The notes: generated from the sequence alone by a model not told the origin. Positions 1 to 7,632 are shown, counted from the stretch's first letter. The stretch is 54,721 bases of DNA from Yinghuangia elevatio (GCF_040649515.1 NZ_JBEZFP010000052.1:1-54721); one strand, 5' to 3'. A program made the numbers and translations.

Positions 1-91
1 CAGCTCGCCGGGTCGTTCGTGAAGCTGGTCATGCCGGCCGCGGTCAGCGGTGTCGCGCTCAACGCCCGCTACCTGCAGAAGTCCGGCGTCA
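1..91 (+). pseudogene. Fragment of a flippase-like / lysylphosphatidylglycerol-synthase-type membrane protein
   Basis: Frame 1 opens at the window edge and reads about 30 residues, including SFVKLVMPAAVSGVALN and RYLQKSGV. I recognise this as the motif region of the UPF0104/LPG-synthase transmembrane family (integral membrane, YbhN-like). After codon 30 the similarity stops and a TAG follows at 109-111, inside DNA that belongs to the symporter on the other strand. It is therefore an internal piece of one gene abutting an internal piece of another, with neither end natural. The family assignment comes from a short motif and is moderate; the abrupt junction is what is directly seen. Confidence 0.5.
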
Positions 92-623
92 TGCCGCCCA
101 CCGTGACGTAGAAGATCATCAGCGCGCCCACCGCGACGATCGTCCAGATCCGCGAGGCGTCCGAGGACACCCCCAGCAGCAGCGAGATCACCGACGCCGC
201 CCCGACCATCTGGGCGAGCAGGTAGAAGATCGACACCACGATGGTGGAGATCCCCGCCGCGACCCGGACCTGCGGCGAGCGGAGGCGCTCCGAGATGGCG
301 TCGGCCATGGTGAACCGCCCGCTGTTGCGCAGCGGTTCGGCGACCAGGAGCAGCGCGACGATCCACGCCACCAGGAAGCCGATGGAGTAGAGGAATCCGT
401 CGTAGCCGGACAGCGCGAGGATGCCCGCGATGCCGAGGAACGACGCGGCGGACATGTAGTCCCCGCCGATCGCGACGCCGTTCTGGAGCGGGGAGAATGA
501 CCGGCCGCCCGCGTAGAAGTCGGCCGCGCTGCGGGTGCGGCGGCCGGCGACGACGGTGATGGCGAGTGTCGCGACGATGAAGACGGTGAACAGCGCGACC
601 GTCAGCGTCTTGTGATCACTCAT
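92..623 (-). pseudogene. actP: Sodium:solute symporter (acetate permease ActP/MctC type), 3'-truncated
   Basis: This is the N-terminal part, about 177 codons, of an SSS-family cation/monocarboxylate permease in the cytoplasmic membrane. It has a first membrane segment at about residues 6-27, then the family signature FYAGGRS and GDYMSAASFLG at about 36-65, followed by further hydrophobic helices. Full-length ActP is about 530-560 residues. Here the reading frame leaves the family after VGGM, near position 92, and reaches a stop at 69-71 inside foreign sequence. The start ATG at 621-623 follows GAGGTGG. It lies downstream of a DUF485 gene, the usual partner of actP. The loss of two thirds of the gene at the window edge looks like a chimeric contig end rather than evolutionary decay, because the remaining part is intact. 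Confidence 0.85.
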
Positions 624-700
624 GCCGCCACCTCGCTGCGCTCGGCGGCCGCATTCGCGAAACGCATCCCCTTATTGACTCGCTCGCTCCGCTCGCTCAT
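620..700 (-). CDS. Possible 26-codon ORF linking the DUF485 gene and actP
   Basis: An ATG at 698-700 overlaps the TGA of the DUF485 gene (ATGA), and this ORF's own TGA at 620-622 overlaps the ATG of actP in the same way. The predicted peptide begins MSERSERVNKG and ends AAAERSEVAA, with SERSER and ERSE repeats rich in Ser, Glu and Arg. The repeats come from a GAGC-rich DNA repeat at 681-697. A coupled mini-cistron would carry ribosomes from DUF485 to actP. The alternative is that the ORF is a chance product of an interspersed DNA repeat. No function is known to me. Confidence 0.35.
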   Translation of the reverse strand: MSERSERVNKGMRFANAAAERSEVAA

Positions 701-1068
701 GCCGCCACCCCGGCACGCTCGGCCGCGGTTGCGCGCAGTTCGGCGGACAGCGGGTCGAGGCGGCGGTCCGCGTACCGGGAGTAGATCCAGGCGGTCAGGA
801 ACGTCGCGGCGAACTGGCCGAGTCCGAACACGAGGGCGACGTTGATGTTGCCGGAGATCTTGTGCGCCATGAAGTCGCGGGCGTACGCGCACAGCAGCAC
901 GTACAGCAGGTACCAGCCGAGGAAGACCGTGGTGACCGGGAACGCGAACCGGCGGAACCGCCGCTTGAGTTCGCGGAACCGGGGGTCGTCGTGCAGCGTG
1001 CTCTCCGTCGGCGCGGCGCCGGGAGCCGGGCCGGCGGTGGTCCCGGCAGTCGTGGTCGGGGGCGTCAT
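697..1068 (-). CDS. DUF485 family inner-membrane protein
   Basis: A 123-residue protein with a Thr/Ala/Pro-rich N-terminus, a DDPRFRELKRRFRRF amphipathic stretch and two membrane helices at about residues 46-66 and 80-100. This is the standard DUF485 (YjcH-like) layout. These small proteins are encoded directly upstream of actP-type acetate or monocarboxylate permeases, and that is the case here. I chose the ATG at 1066-1068 because the family-like N-terminus begins there; an upstream in-frame ATG at 1188 would add 40 atypical residues. It probably shares a transcript with actP. A role as an accessory to the permease is inferred from context. Confidence 0.85.
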   Translation of the reverse strand: MTPPTTTAGTTAGPAPGAAPTESTLHDDPRFRELKRRFRRFAFPVTTVFLGWYLLYVLLCAYARDFMAHKISGNINVALVFGLGQFAATFLTAWIYSRYADRRLDPLSAELRATAAERAGVAA

Positions 1069-1314
1069 CGGCACCCCGCCGAAGACGTGCGGGCAGGGGT
1101 CATCATGAAGGGGTACTCCCGGAGACAAACGGAGGAATGCGGCTGTGCTCAGCCAGACAGCCCAACGACTGCGGGCGGCGATAAACACGCATTGAACGGC
1201 GGCACCCGGGCCCTTCGGAAGCCGCCGTACGGCTGACGTTCCGGCGCGTCACCCCTTCGTGGGAACCGCCCGGCCGGACGGTTGGCCCTCTCCGACCAGG
1301 GAAGGAGCCGCGGC
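1069..1314. other. Divergent intergenic region between DUF485-actP and the glyoxalase-like gene
   Basis: These 246 bases must hold the outward promoters for the DUF485-actP unit (minus) and the glyoxalase-like gene (plus). I see no convincing -35/-10 pair, no operator palindrome and no open frame with a good ribosome binding site. Confidence 0.4.
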
Positions 1315-1959
1315 ATGCGACTCGACCACGTCTCCTACGCCGTCTCCCCCGGCGAGTTCGTCTCGACCGTCGGGCGGCTCGGCTCGATGCTCGGCGCGCC
1401 GTTCCAGGACGGCGGCGTGCATCCGCGTTTCGGAACACGCAACTTCGTCCTGCCCCTGGCGGGCGGCATGTACATGGAGGTGGTCACGACGCTCGACCAC
1501 CCCGCGACCGACGCGGCGCCCTTCGGCCGCGCGGTCAAGCGCCGCGCGGAGCTGGGCGGCGGCTGGCTCGGCTGGGTCGCGCGCGTCGACGACATCGCGC
1601 CGGTCGAGGAGCGCCTCGGGCGCCCGGCTGTGGACGGGCACCGGGTGCGCCCGGACCGGTACGACCTGAAGTGGCGTCAGATCGGCGTCCTGGATCTGAT
1701 GGACGACCCGCAGCTGCCGTACATCATCCAGTGGCTCGACATGGCGCAGCACCCGTCCGCCGACGTGCGCACGGCAGTACGCATCCGCAGGCTGGCGATC
1801 GCCGGCACCCCGTCGACGGTCTCCGGCTGGCTCGGCGAACCGGAGAACCACCCGCTCGACGACGTGGACGTCGACTGGAGCCCGCCCGGCGAGGACGACG
1901 ACGCGGGCCTCACCGCGGTGTACTTCGAGACGGACGACGGCACGGTCCGGATCGACTGA
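1315..1959 (+). CDS. VOC / glyoxalase-like domain protein
   Basis: A 214-residue soluble protein. It starts MRLDHVSYAV, the typical first beta strand of a glyoxalase-like (Glyoxalase_3 type) fold with a candidate metal-binding His at residue 5. Further on it has YMEVVTTLDHP near 50-60, a pattern seen in proteins of this type, then a second module ending in YFETDDGTVRID. The ATG at 1315 is preceded by GGAAGGAG at 1300-1307, so I prefer it to an upstream ATG at 1282. It stands alone between a divergent gene and a convergent DoxX-like gene. No substrate can be inferred; the family includes dioxygenases, isomerases and resistance proteins. Confidence 0.75.
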   Translation: MRLDHVSYAVSPGEFVSTVGRLGSMLGAPFQDGGVHPRFGTRNFVLPLAGGMYMEVVTTLDHPATDAAPFGRAVKRRAELGGGWLGWVARVDDIAPVEERLGRPAVDGHRVRPDRYDLKWRQIGVLDLMDDPQLPYIIQWLDMAQHPSADVRTAVRIRRLAIAGTPSTVSGWLGEPENHPLDDVDVDWSPPGEDDDAGLTAVYFETDDGTVRID

Positions 1960-2003
1960 CCACCTGCGGCGAGCCTGTGTCGATCGACTGGGTTCGGCAC
2001 GCC

Positions 2004-2354
2004 TCAGCGCGTGCCGAGCCGCAGGACGAGGGCCGCGACCGCAAGTGCCTCGACGAGGAGCGGCGTGCCGATGGTCCGCAGTACGCCCGCCCGTACGTGC
2101 ACCGCGACGGCGCCGAGGAAGTAGACCGCCAGGCCCGCGGCCGCCGCGGCCCCCATCGGCCACCAGGCAAGGCCCACGAGCAGCCCGCCCGCGCCCGCGA
2201 GGAGCAGGACCGCGAGCTGGTCGAGCCGGTCCTCGGGGACGCCGAGCCGGGCGTACTGCTGCACGATCTCCTGGTTGTGGGTGAGTTTGAATCCCGCCGA
2301 GAGCGCGACCACGGCGGCGAGCACACACGAAACGATGACGGTGGCCACGAACAC
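2004..2354 (-). CDS. DoxX-like family membrane protein
   Basis: A 116-residue integral membrane protein with four predicted helices. The motif ALSAGFKLTHN after helix 1 and the GVPEDRLDQLAVLLLAGAGGLLVGL segment match the DoxX_2 group. The GTG at 2352-2354 is chosen because GGGAGG lies six bases upstream. A longer frame beginning at 2603 would add an Ala/Pro repeat stretch that is probably non-coding. DoxX-like proteins are linked to redox and thiol stress in some actinobacteria, but nothing here specifies a partner. It is convergent with the glyoxalase-like gene and divergent from the PAS-PP2C phosphatase. Confidence 0.75.
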   Translation of the reverse strand: MFVATVIVSCVLAAVVALSAGFKLTHNQEIVQQYARLGVPEDRLDQLAVLLLAGAGGLLVGLAWWPMGAAAAAGLAVYFLGAVAVHVRAGVLRTIGTPLLVEALAVAALVLRLGTR

Positions 2355-2641
2355 GACGCGCCTCCCACGAGGTGGGGACTCGCATGGTTTTAGCGGGCCA
2401 TATCCACTTTGCCGCTCCGATGCGGGGGACGCCAGGGTCGGGGCGGGGTGACCCGACGCGGGAGTGGGGGCAGGTGCGGAAGCAGCAGCGGGTGCAGAAG
2501 CGGGAGCAGGCGCAGGAACGGGCGCCGGTACCGGCACCGCCGTCGGCCGGATCCGCTTCGATCCGTGCCGGCCGCGAGGGGGCGCGCGTACGGTAGGGAC
2601 CAAGACACCGGCTCGGGGGCTTCACCTACAGGTGGTGGGGC

Positions 2642-3973
2642 ATGAGCGCACCAGTGCACCGTCCGTCTGACAGGCCCGCGGACAGCACCCCTGACAGCAC
2701 CACGGGCACGACCGCCCGCGATCCGGCCCGCGCGGAGGCGCAGGCGCCGCGTTCCCTCGTGGACTTCGAGGCCGTCTTCGAGGCACTGCCCGCCGGGGTG
2801 GCGCTCCTCACCCCCGATCTGGTGTACATCGAGGCCAACCCCGCCTATCTGCGTCTCGCGCAACGCAGCCGCGATCAGTTGCTGGGCCGCTACATCTTCG
2901 ATGTGTTCCCCGACAACCCGAACGACCAGACGGCCACCGGCACCCGCAACCTGAAGGCGTCGCTGCGCCGGGTGGCGACCACCGCACAGCGCGACGCCAT
3001 GGCCGTGCAGCGTTACGACACCCAGCGGCCGAGCCGACCCGGTACGTGGGACGAGCGGTACTGGAGCATCCTGAACACCCCGGTCTTCGACTCCGACGGC
3101 CGGCTGCGCTGGGTGCTGCACCGTGTCGAGGAAGTGACCGAGCTCCTGCGCGCCCAGGCCGGGAGCGGCGACGACCAAGCCCGGTTCCTGCAGGCCGAGG
3201 TCTACACGCGGGCCCGGGAACTGCAAGAGGTCAACAATCGCCTGCGCAAGGCGCACGCGCGCGAGCGCGAGGTGGCGCTCGTCCTGCAGGACGCCATGCT
3301 GCCCACGCCGGTGCATCGCGCCGGACGGCACGCCGCCGCCGTGCGGTACAGGCCCGCGCTGGGTGCGCTCAACGTCTGCGGCGACTGGTACGACCTGGTC
3401 GACCTGCCCGACGGCCGTACCGCCGTCGCGGTCGGCGACGTGGTGGGGCACGGGCTGCGCGCGGCCGCCGTCATGGGCCAGCTGCGCAGCGCGCTCACGG
3501 CCGCGGTGCGCATCGCCCGGGGGCCCGCGCACGCGCTGACGGCACTCGGGCTGCACGCCGCCTCCGTACCGGGCGCCGAGTCCGCGACCGCCGCGGTGGT
3601 GCTCATCGACCCCGTCCGACGCGTTCTCGACTACAGCAGTGCGGGGCACCTTCCGCCCGTACTGGTCGGCCCGGACGGCACGGTGGCGTACCTGGACCGG
3701 GCCACGGACCCGCCGCTCGGCGTCCGGGCCGAGCACGGGAGGTCTCCGCAGGCGAAGCACCCGTACCGCGAGGGCTCGATTCTGACGTTGTACACGGACG
3801 GCCTCGTCGAGCGACGCGGGGAAGACATCGACGTCGGTCTGACCCGACTGGCGGACGCCCTCACCCTCCATCGCGACCTGGCCCCCGAGCAGTTGGCCGA
3901 TGCCGTCCTCGCCGACCTCGTCCCGTCCGACAGCGCCACCGACGACATCGCCCTCGTCGTGTTGGGACTGTGA
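2642..3973 (+). CDS. PAS domain-containing SpoIIE-type PP2C phosphatase
   Basis: A 443-residue cytoplasmic protein. A disordered N-terminus (1-38) precedes a PAS domain at about 40-165, a heptad-like linker at about 178-212 and a PPM/SpoIIE phosphatase domain at about 230-440. Metal-ligand motifs are visible: CGDWYD (246-251), GDVVGHG (265-271), LYTDGLVE and a C-terminal DDIALVVL. Proteins of this type dephosphorylate anti-sigma-factor antagonists (STAS proteins), releasing stress or developmental sigma factors. In streptomycetes they are numerous, and the input is sensed by the PAS/GAF part. The ATG follows GGTGGGG. A lone STAS protein is encoded at 45.5 kb, but proximity does not show they are partners. 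Confidence 0.9.
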   Translation: MSAPVHRPSDRPADSTPDSTTGTTARDPARAEAQAPRSLVDFEAVFEALPAGVALLTPDLVYIEANPAYLRLAQRSRDQLLGRYIFDVFPDNPNDQTATGTRNLKASLRRVATTAQRDAMAVQRYDTQRPSRPGTWDERYWSILNTPVFDSDGRLRWVLHRVEEVTELLRAQAGSGDDQARFLQAEVYTRARELQEVNNRLRKAHAREREVALVLQDAMLPTPVHRAGRHAAAVRYRPALGALNVCGDWYDLVDLPDGRTAVAVGDVVGHGLRAAAVMGQLRSALTAAVRIARGPAHALTALGLHAASVPGAESATAAVVLIDPVRRVLDYSSAGHLPPVLVGPDGTVAYLDRATDPPLGVRAEHGRSPQAKHPYREGSILTLYTDGLVERRGEDIDVGLTRLADALTLHRDLAPEQLADAVLADLVPSDSATDDIALVVLGL

Positions 3974-3993
3974 TCGGATTTTTCCGCCGCGGT

Positions 3994-4022
3994 TGTCGAT
4001 TTCGGCGATCCCGTTCGCCGTC
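3994..4022 (+). promoter_or_regulatory. Candidate ECF42-type promoter
   Basis: TGTCGA at 3994-3999 is followed, 19 bases later, by CGTC at 4019-4022. From memory, the reported ECF42 target motif is TGTCGA at -35 with CGA/TC at -10. Transcription would start near 4030, giving a leader of about 45 bases before the ATG at 4075. This would make the downstream reductase-DGPF-ECF42 operon self-activating. The -35 match is exact; the -10 part is short and could be chance. Confidence 0.45.
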
Positions 4023-4074
4023 CTGGACGAGGGCGCCGACCGGAGCCCAGGACAACACCCGTGGAGGTACGGCC

Positions 4075-4701
4075 ATGCGCAAGCTCATGGTGATGGCGTT
4101 CGTGTCGCTGGACGGCGTCGTGCAGGGCCCCGGCGGCCCCGACGAGGACCGGGAGGGCGGTTTCACCCAGGGAGGCTGGGCCGTGCCGTTCTTCGACGCG
4201 GCGATGATGGGCCTGATGGCCGAGGGAGCCGCCCGCATGGGCGCGCTGCTCCTGGGCCGGAAGACGTACGACATGTTCGCCGCCGCGTGGCCGTTGACCA
4301 CCGCGGACGACCCGATCGGTGCGCGGCTGAACGCGGTGCCCAAGTACGTCGCGTCGCGGACGTCGCCCGAGTTGTCCTGGCGCAATTCCACGCTCCTGGA
4401 CGGCGACGTCGCGGACGCGGTGCGGAAACTGAGGCAGGAGGAGGGCGGCGAGATCCAGGTGCACGGCAGCGGCGACCTGGTCCAGACCCTGCTTGCCCAG
4501 GACCTCGTGGACGAGTTCCACCTGCTGACGTTTCCCGTGCTGGTCGGATCGGGCAAGCGTCTGTTCGGCACCGGGACGACACCCGGCGCCTTCAAGATCA
4601 CCGGCTCGACGGTGTCGGAGACCGGTGTCGTCATCAGCTCCTACGTTCGCGACGGTGCGCTCACCCACGGCCTCCTGGGACCCGAGACCGGGAACTGGTG
4701 A
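4075..4701 (+). CDS. Dihydrofolate-reductase-family (RibD C-terminal-like) protein
   Basis: A 208-residue soluble protein of the DHFR/RibD_C superfamily (YyaP/YwjB-like). It starts MRKLMVMAFVSLDGVVQGPG, has LLGRKTYDMFA in the middle (about 60-70) and ends with the FHLLTFPVLVGSGKRLF segment, which forms part of the NADPH-binding fold. The ATG is preceded by GTGGAGG at 4061-4067. It is first of three genes with a DGPF protein and an ECF42 sigma factor, and proteins of this family are frequent neighbours of ECF42. That suggests membership of the ECF42 regulon. The true reductase substrate is unknown. Confidence 0.85.
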   Translation: MRKLMVMAFVSLDGVVQGPGGPDEDREGGFTQGGWAVPFFDAAMMGLMAEGAARMGALLLGRKTYDMFAAAWPLTTADDPIGARLNAVPKYVASRTSPELSWRNSTLLDGDVADAVRKLRQEEGGEIQVHGSGDLVQTLLAQDLVDEFHLLTFPVLVGSGKRLFGTGTTPGAFKITGSTVSETGVVISSYVRDGALTHGLLGPETGNW

Positions 4702-4764
4702 CCGGCGCCTCGACGGCAGCGGCCGCGCACCCCGCGGGCGCGATGTGCAGAAACGGATCAGCCC

Positions 4765-5100
4765 ATGCCGAACTTCGCAGTGCTCATCTATGAGAAGGAG
4801 ACGCCCGGAGGCGTCGCCGACATCCCTCCCGAGGTCATGGAGGCCAACCTCGCGGCGGGCGAGAAGATCGCCGCCATGGGCGTGCGGGTCGTGCACGAGC
4901 ACGGCATGCAGCCGAGCCGGACCGCGCGCACCGTCCACAAGGGCGGGATGGTCACCGACGGCCCGTTCCTCGAGAGCAAAGAGGTCATCGCCGGGTTCTT
5001 CGTCGTCGACGCCGCCGACCTCGACCAGGCCCTGGCCGTCGCCAAGCTGCTCCCCATCATGGACGGCGCCGTCGAGGTGTGGCCGCTCATGGGGCCATGA
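4765..5100 (+). CDS. YCII-related DGPF-domain protein
   Basis: A 111-residue protein with the ferredoxin-like YCII/DGPF fold. The name-giving motif appears as VTDGPFLESKEVIAGFFVVD at about 63-82, and the start MPNFAVLIYE forms the first strand. DGPF genes are the conserved genomic partners of ECF42 sigma factors. Here the last codons overlap the sigma gene (ATGA at 5097-5100), so the two are translationally coupled. Work in Streptomyces venezuelae linked several DGPF genes to one ECF42. The biochemical role of DGPF proteins is still unclear. Confidence 0.9.
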   Translation: MPNFAVLIYEKETPGGVADIPPEVMEANLAAGEKIAAMGVRVVHEHGMQPSRTARTVHKGGMVTDGPFLESKEVIAGFFVVDAADLDQALAVAKLLPIMDGAVEVWPLMGP

Positions 5101-6425
5101 CCCCGGTACGCGAGGCGATCGCCGACGCACACCGTCGCGAGTGGGCCATCCTGCTCGCCGCGACGGTGCGCGTCACCCGCGACCTCGACCTGGCCGAGGA
5201 ATGCGTGCAGGACGCGTACGCCGCCGCGCTCGAATCGTGGGCACGCGACGGCGTACCGGACCGGCCGGGGGCGTGGCTGACCGTCGCGGCCCGGCACAAC
5301 GCCATCGACGCCCTGCGCCGCGCCAGGGCCCTCGAGGCCAAGCTCCCCCTCCTGGTCGAAGGTGAGACCGATGCGCCGGACCCGGAGGCCTTGAGTTCCG
5401 ACGCCTTGGACTCCGACGTCTTGGACTTCGACGCGGGGAAGCTCGGTGCGGTGAACTCCGGTGCGCTGCCCGGTGCCCGGGCACTCTTGGACGACCGACT
5501 GCGGCTGATCTTCCTGTGCTGCCACCCGGTGCTCCCCCGTGAGGGGCAGGTCGCGCTCACGCTGCGGCTCGTGTGCGGAGTGCCCACCGGGGACATCGCC
5601 CGAATGCTGCTCGTGCCCGAACCCACGCTGGCGGCGCGGATCACCCGCGCGAAGAAGAAGCTCCGGGCCGAGCGCGTGGCCTTCCGCCTGCCGAGCCCCG
5701 GTGAACTGCCGGAACGGCTGGACGTCGTGCTGACCGTCGTACATCTGCTCTCCACGGCAGGCCATGCCGCGCCCAGCGGGCCCGAACTGCTCGCCGACGA
5801 ACCGGCGCAGCGCGCCCTCGATCTCGCCCGGATGCTGCACGCGTCCCTGCCGCACGAGCCCGAGGCGTCCGGCCTGCTGGCGCTCGTCCTCGCCAACCAT
5901 GCGCGACGCGCAACGCGCACGGCACCGGACGGACGCCCGTCGACCCTTGCCGAGCAGGACCGCTCGCTCTGGGACCGCACGGCCATCGCAGACGCCGAGC
6001 GCCTGGTCGACGCCGCCCTGCGCGCCGGTCCGGCCGATCGCTTCACCCTGCAGGCGGCCATCGCGACGCTCCACGCCGCGGCACCGACGTACGACGAGAC
6101 CGATTGGCCGCAGATCCTCGCCGTCTACGACGCGCTGCTCGCCATCTGGCCGTCGCCGGTGGTCGCACTCAACCGGGCGGTGGCCGTCGCCGAAGTCGAC
6201 GGCCACGCACCCGCACTCGAGGAGATCGCACGGCTCGAACAGGACGGCCGTCTCGCCGCGTACCACTACCTGCCCGCCGTCAAGGCCGAGCTGCTGCGCC
6301 GGTCCGGCGACCTCAGAGCCGCCGCGGAGGCCCTCGAATCGGCGATCGCCCTTTCCGGCAACGACGCCGAACGCGCGTTGCTCCGCGCACGCTTGGCGGA
6401 ACTCCGCGACCCGGCCGCCGGATGA
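5097..6425 (+). CDS. ECF42-group RNA polymerase sigma factor with long C-terminal extension
   Basis: A 442-residue sigma factor. Sigma-2 spans about 10-80 (DLAEECVQDAYAAALE; RPGAWLTVAARHNAIDALRR). Sigma-4 spans about 130-190 and includes the group signature DDRLRLIFLCCHP at 132-144 and RITRAKKKLR. A roughly 250-residue C-terminal extension (about 190-442) of the DUF6596/TPR-like type replaces an anti-sigma factor in this group and is known to be needed for activity. The ATG at 5097 overlaps the stop of the DGPF gene. The linker between the two sigma domains (about 98-127) is unusually long and repetitive, with SDALDSDVLDFD followed by GKLGAVNSGAL. The gene ends 24 bases before a convergent protease gene. 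Confidence 0.93.
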   Translation: MTPVREAIADAHRREWAILLAATVRVTRDLDLAEECVQDAYAAALESWARDGVPDRPGAWLTVAARHNAIDALRRARALEAKLPLLVEGETDAPDPEALSSDALDSDVLDFDAGKLGAVNSGALPGARALLDDRLRLIFLCCHPVLPREGQVALTLRLVCGVPTGDIARMLLVPEPTLAARITRAKKKLRAERVAFRLPSPGELPERLDVVLTVVHLLSTAGHAAPSGPELLADEPAQRALDLARMLHASLPHEPEASGLLALVLANHARRATRTAPDGRPSTLAEQDRSLWDRTAIADAERLVDAALRAGPADRFTLQAAIATLHAAAPTYDETDWPQILAVYDALLAIWPSPVVALNRAVAVAEVDGHAPALEEIARLEQDGRLAAYHYLPAVKAELLRRSGDLRAAAEALESAIALSGNDAERALLRARLAELRDPAAG

Positions 6426-6449
6426 CGCCGGGGATTCACGAGAGGGGCC

Positions 6450-7214
6450 TTACAGTCCCAGACCCTTGCGCACCGCACTCGCGCGCGTGAACACCGAGAG
6501 GGGCTGTTCGGCGCCGCAGTACTTGTTGCCGGACGACACGATGCCCACGAGCTTGCCCTTCTCGATCAGCGGGCCGCCGGAGTCGCCGCGGCAGATGCTC
6601 GTGCCTGGGTTGTTCGCGGGCGGGAGGCCGCACACCTTGGTCGCGGCGGTGTCCCCGGGGAACGTGTAGGGCTCGCAGGCGGCGATCTTGCCGAGGACGA
6701 GCGTGGTGCGCTGGAGACGTGTGGTGGGCTCGCCGCCGTCGCGTTGGCCCCAGCCGTACGCGGTGGCCTTGTTGCCCGTCTTGTAGAGCGCGTTGTCGCG
6801 GGCGCCGGCGATGGGCGCGGTGGCGTACGGGAGCGGGCGGTTGAGGACCAGGACGGCGGCGTCGTACGTGAGGGTGCCCTGCTCGAACTGCGGGTGCACA
6901 CGCGCCCGTGTCACGCGCCGCTCCTGCCCGCCGGTGCCGGTGTAGTCGGTGCGGCCCGCCACCACGCGGATGGCCGTCGGGTCGTCGACCGCGGTGACGC
7001 AGTGCGCCGCGGTGAGGACCTTGTTCGGGGCCACGAGGGTTCCGCCGCAGAGGAGTTCCCCGTCGGCGGTGACCAGCGCGACGACGTAGGGGGTACGGCC
7101 GACCGGGGTGTCGGTGCCGTTGCGGACGGCGCTCGCGGTCGGAGCAAGGGCTCCGACCAGGGCGAGCGCGAGGCCGAACGCGAGCGCGAACGGCGTGCGG
7201 CGGGTACGGGGCAT
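6450..7214 (-). CDS. Secreted S1-family (chymotrypsin-like) serine protease
   Basis: A 254-residue preprotein. A signal peptide with a hydrophobic core at 8-26 ends in PTASA (25-29). The mature protein starts VRNGTDTPVG at residue 30, aligned with the IVGG terminus of active S1 proteases, so no propeptide is evident. The catalytic triad is visible as TAAHC (H71), YDAAVLVL (D118) and GDSGGP (S212). The residue six before the catalytic serine is Ser206 rather than Asp, so specificity should not be trypsin-like. Six cysteines could form three disulfides. The ATG at 7212-7214 follows AGGAG. The gene lies downstream of lnt on the same strand, 418 bases away, with its own leader containing a tandem repeat. 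Confidence 0.92.
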   Translation of the reverse strand: MPRTRRTPFALAFGLALALVGALAPTASAVRNGTDTPVGRTPYVVALVTADGELLCGGTLVAPNKVLTAAHCVTAVDDPTAIRVVAGRTDYTGTGGQERRVTRARVHPQFEQGTLTYDAAVLVLNRPLPYATAPIAGARDNALYKTGNKATAYGWGQRDGGEPTTRLQRTTLVLGKIAACEPYTFPGDTAATKVCGLPPANNPGTSICRGDSGGPLIEKGKLVGIVSSGNKYCGAEQPLSVFTRASAVRKGLGL

Positions 7215-7632
7215 GGAGGCTCCTCTGCGTACGGGTGGTGTGCCGATACCCGTGCTACGCGTGAGGCGGGCCGCTCGGACGCGCGAATCAGGCGCGGGTT
7301 CGCAGAAATTCACCGGTGGGGTGAACACGAGTCGGGAAAAACGGTGATCGCAGGCCCCCTACCCATCCAACGGGCAAGGGGGGATGGGAGGTTCCGGGGA
7401 GGGAGGTCGGGGGTCACGAGGGTTCGGGACAGGAACACGAGACCTGCGGACACGAGACCGACAGGCATGAGACCTACAGGCATGAGACCCACAGGCATGA
7501 GACCCACAGGCACGAGACCCACAGGCACGAGACCCACAGGCACGAGACCCACAAGCGCGAGACCCAGACGCGAGACTCCACAGCCGAGCGATGCCGCGGC
7601 GCGCAGGGCGGGCGACGGTCCCGTGCCCGTGC
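7215..7632. other. Upstream region of the protease gene
   Basis: These 418 bases separate the lnt stop from the protease start on the minus strand. The segment holds the protease promoter and a 15-bp tandem array (7436-7570). Reading frames through the array give only pentapeptide repeats and lack ribosome binding sites, so I call no gene. Confidence 0.5.
7436..7570. repeat. 15-bp tandem repeat array, nine units
   Basis: Nine contiguous 15-bp units with consensus CATGAGACCCACAGG (variants CACGAGAC..., CGCGAGAC...). The central units at 7481-7495 and 7496-7510 are identical, and the edges are more diverged, as expected for an array growing by slippage or unequal exchange. It sits 220-355 bases upstream of the protease start. 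The units are not palindromic and there are no spacers, so it is a minisatellite rather than a CRISPR or an operator array. Confidence 0.9.

Noticed and set aside
2464..2603. Ala/Pro-repeat N-terminal extension of the DoxX-like protein
   Set aside because: A GTG with GGGAGG at ideal spacing lies downstream at 2354, and DoxX-like proteins do not carry such a leader.
7310..7552. Minus-strand ORF with GLVPV/GLMPV repeats
   Set aside because: It is only the translation of the 15-bp minisatellite, lacks a ribosome binding site and overlaps the protease leader.
7436..7570. Possible CRISPR array
   Set aside because: Units are 15 bp and contiguous, with no spacers, and no cas gene is present.
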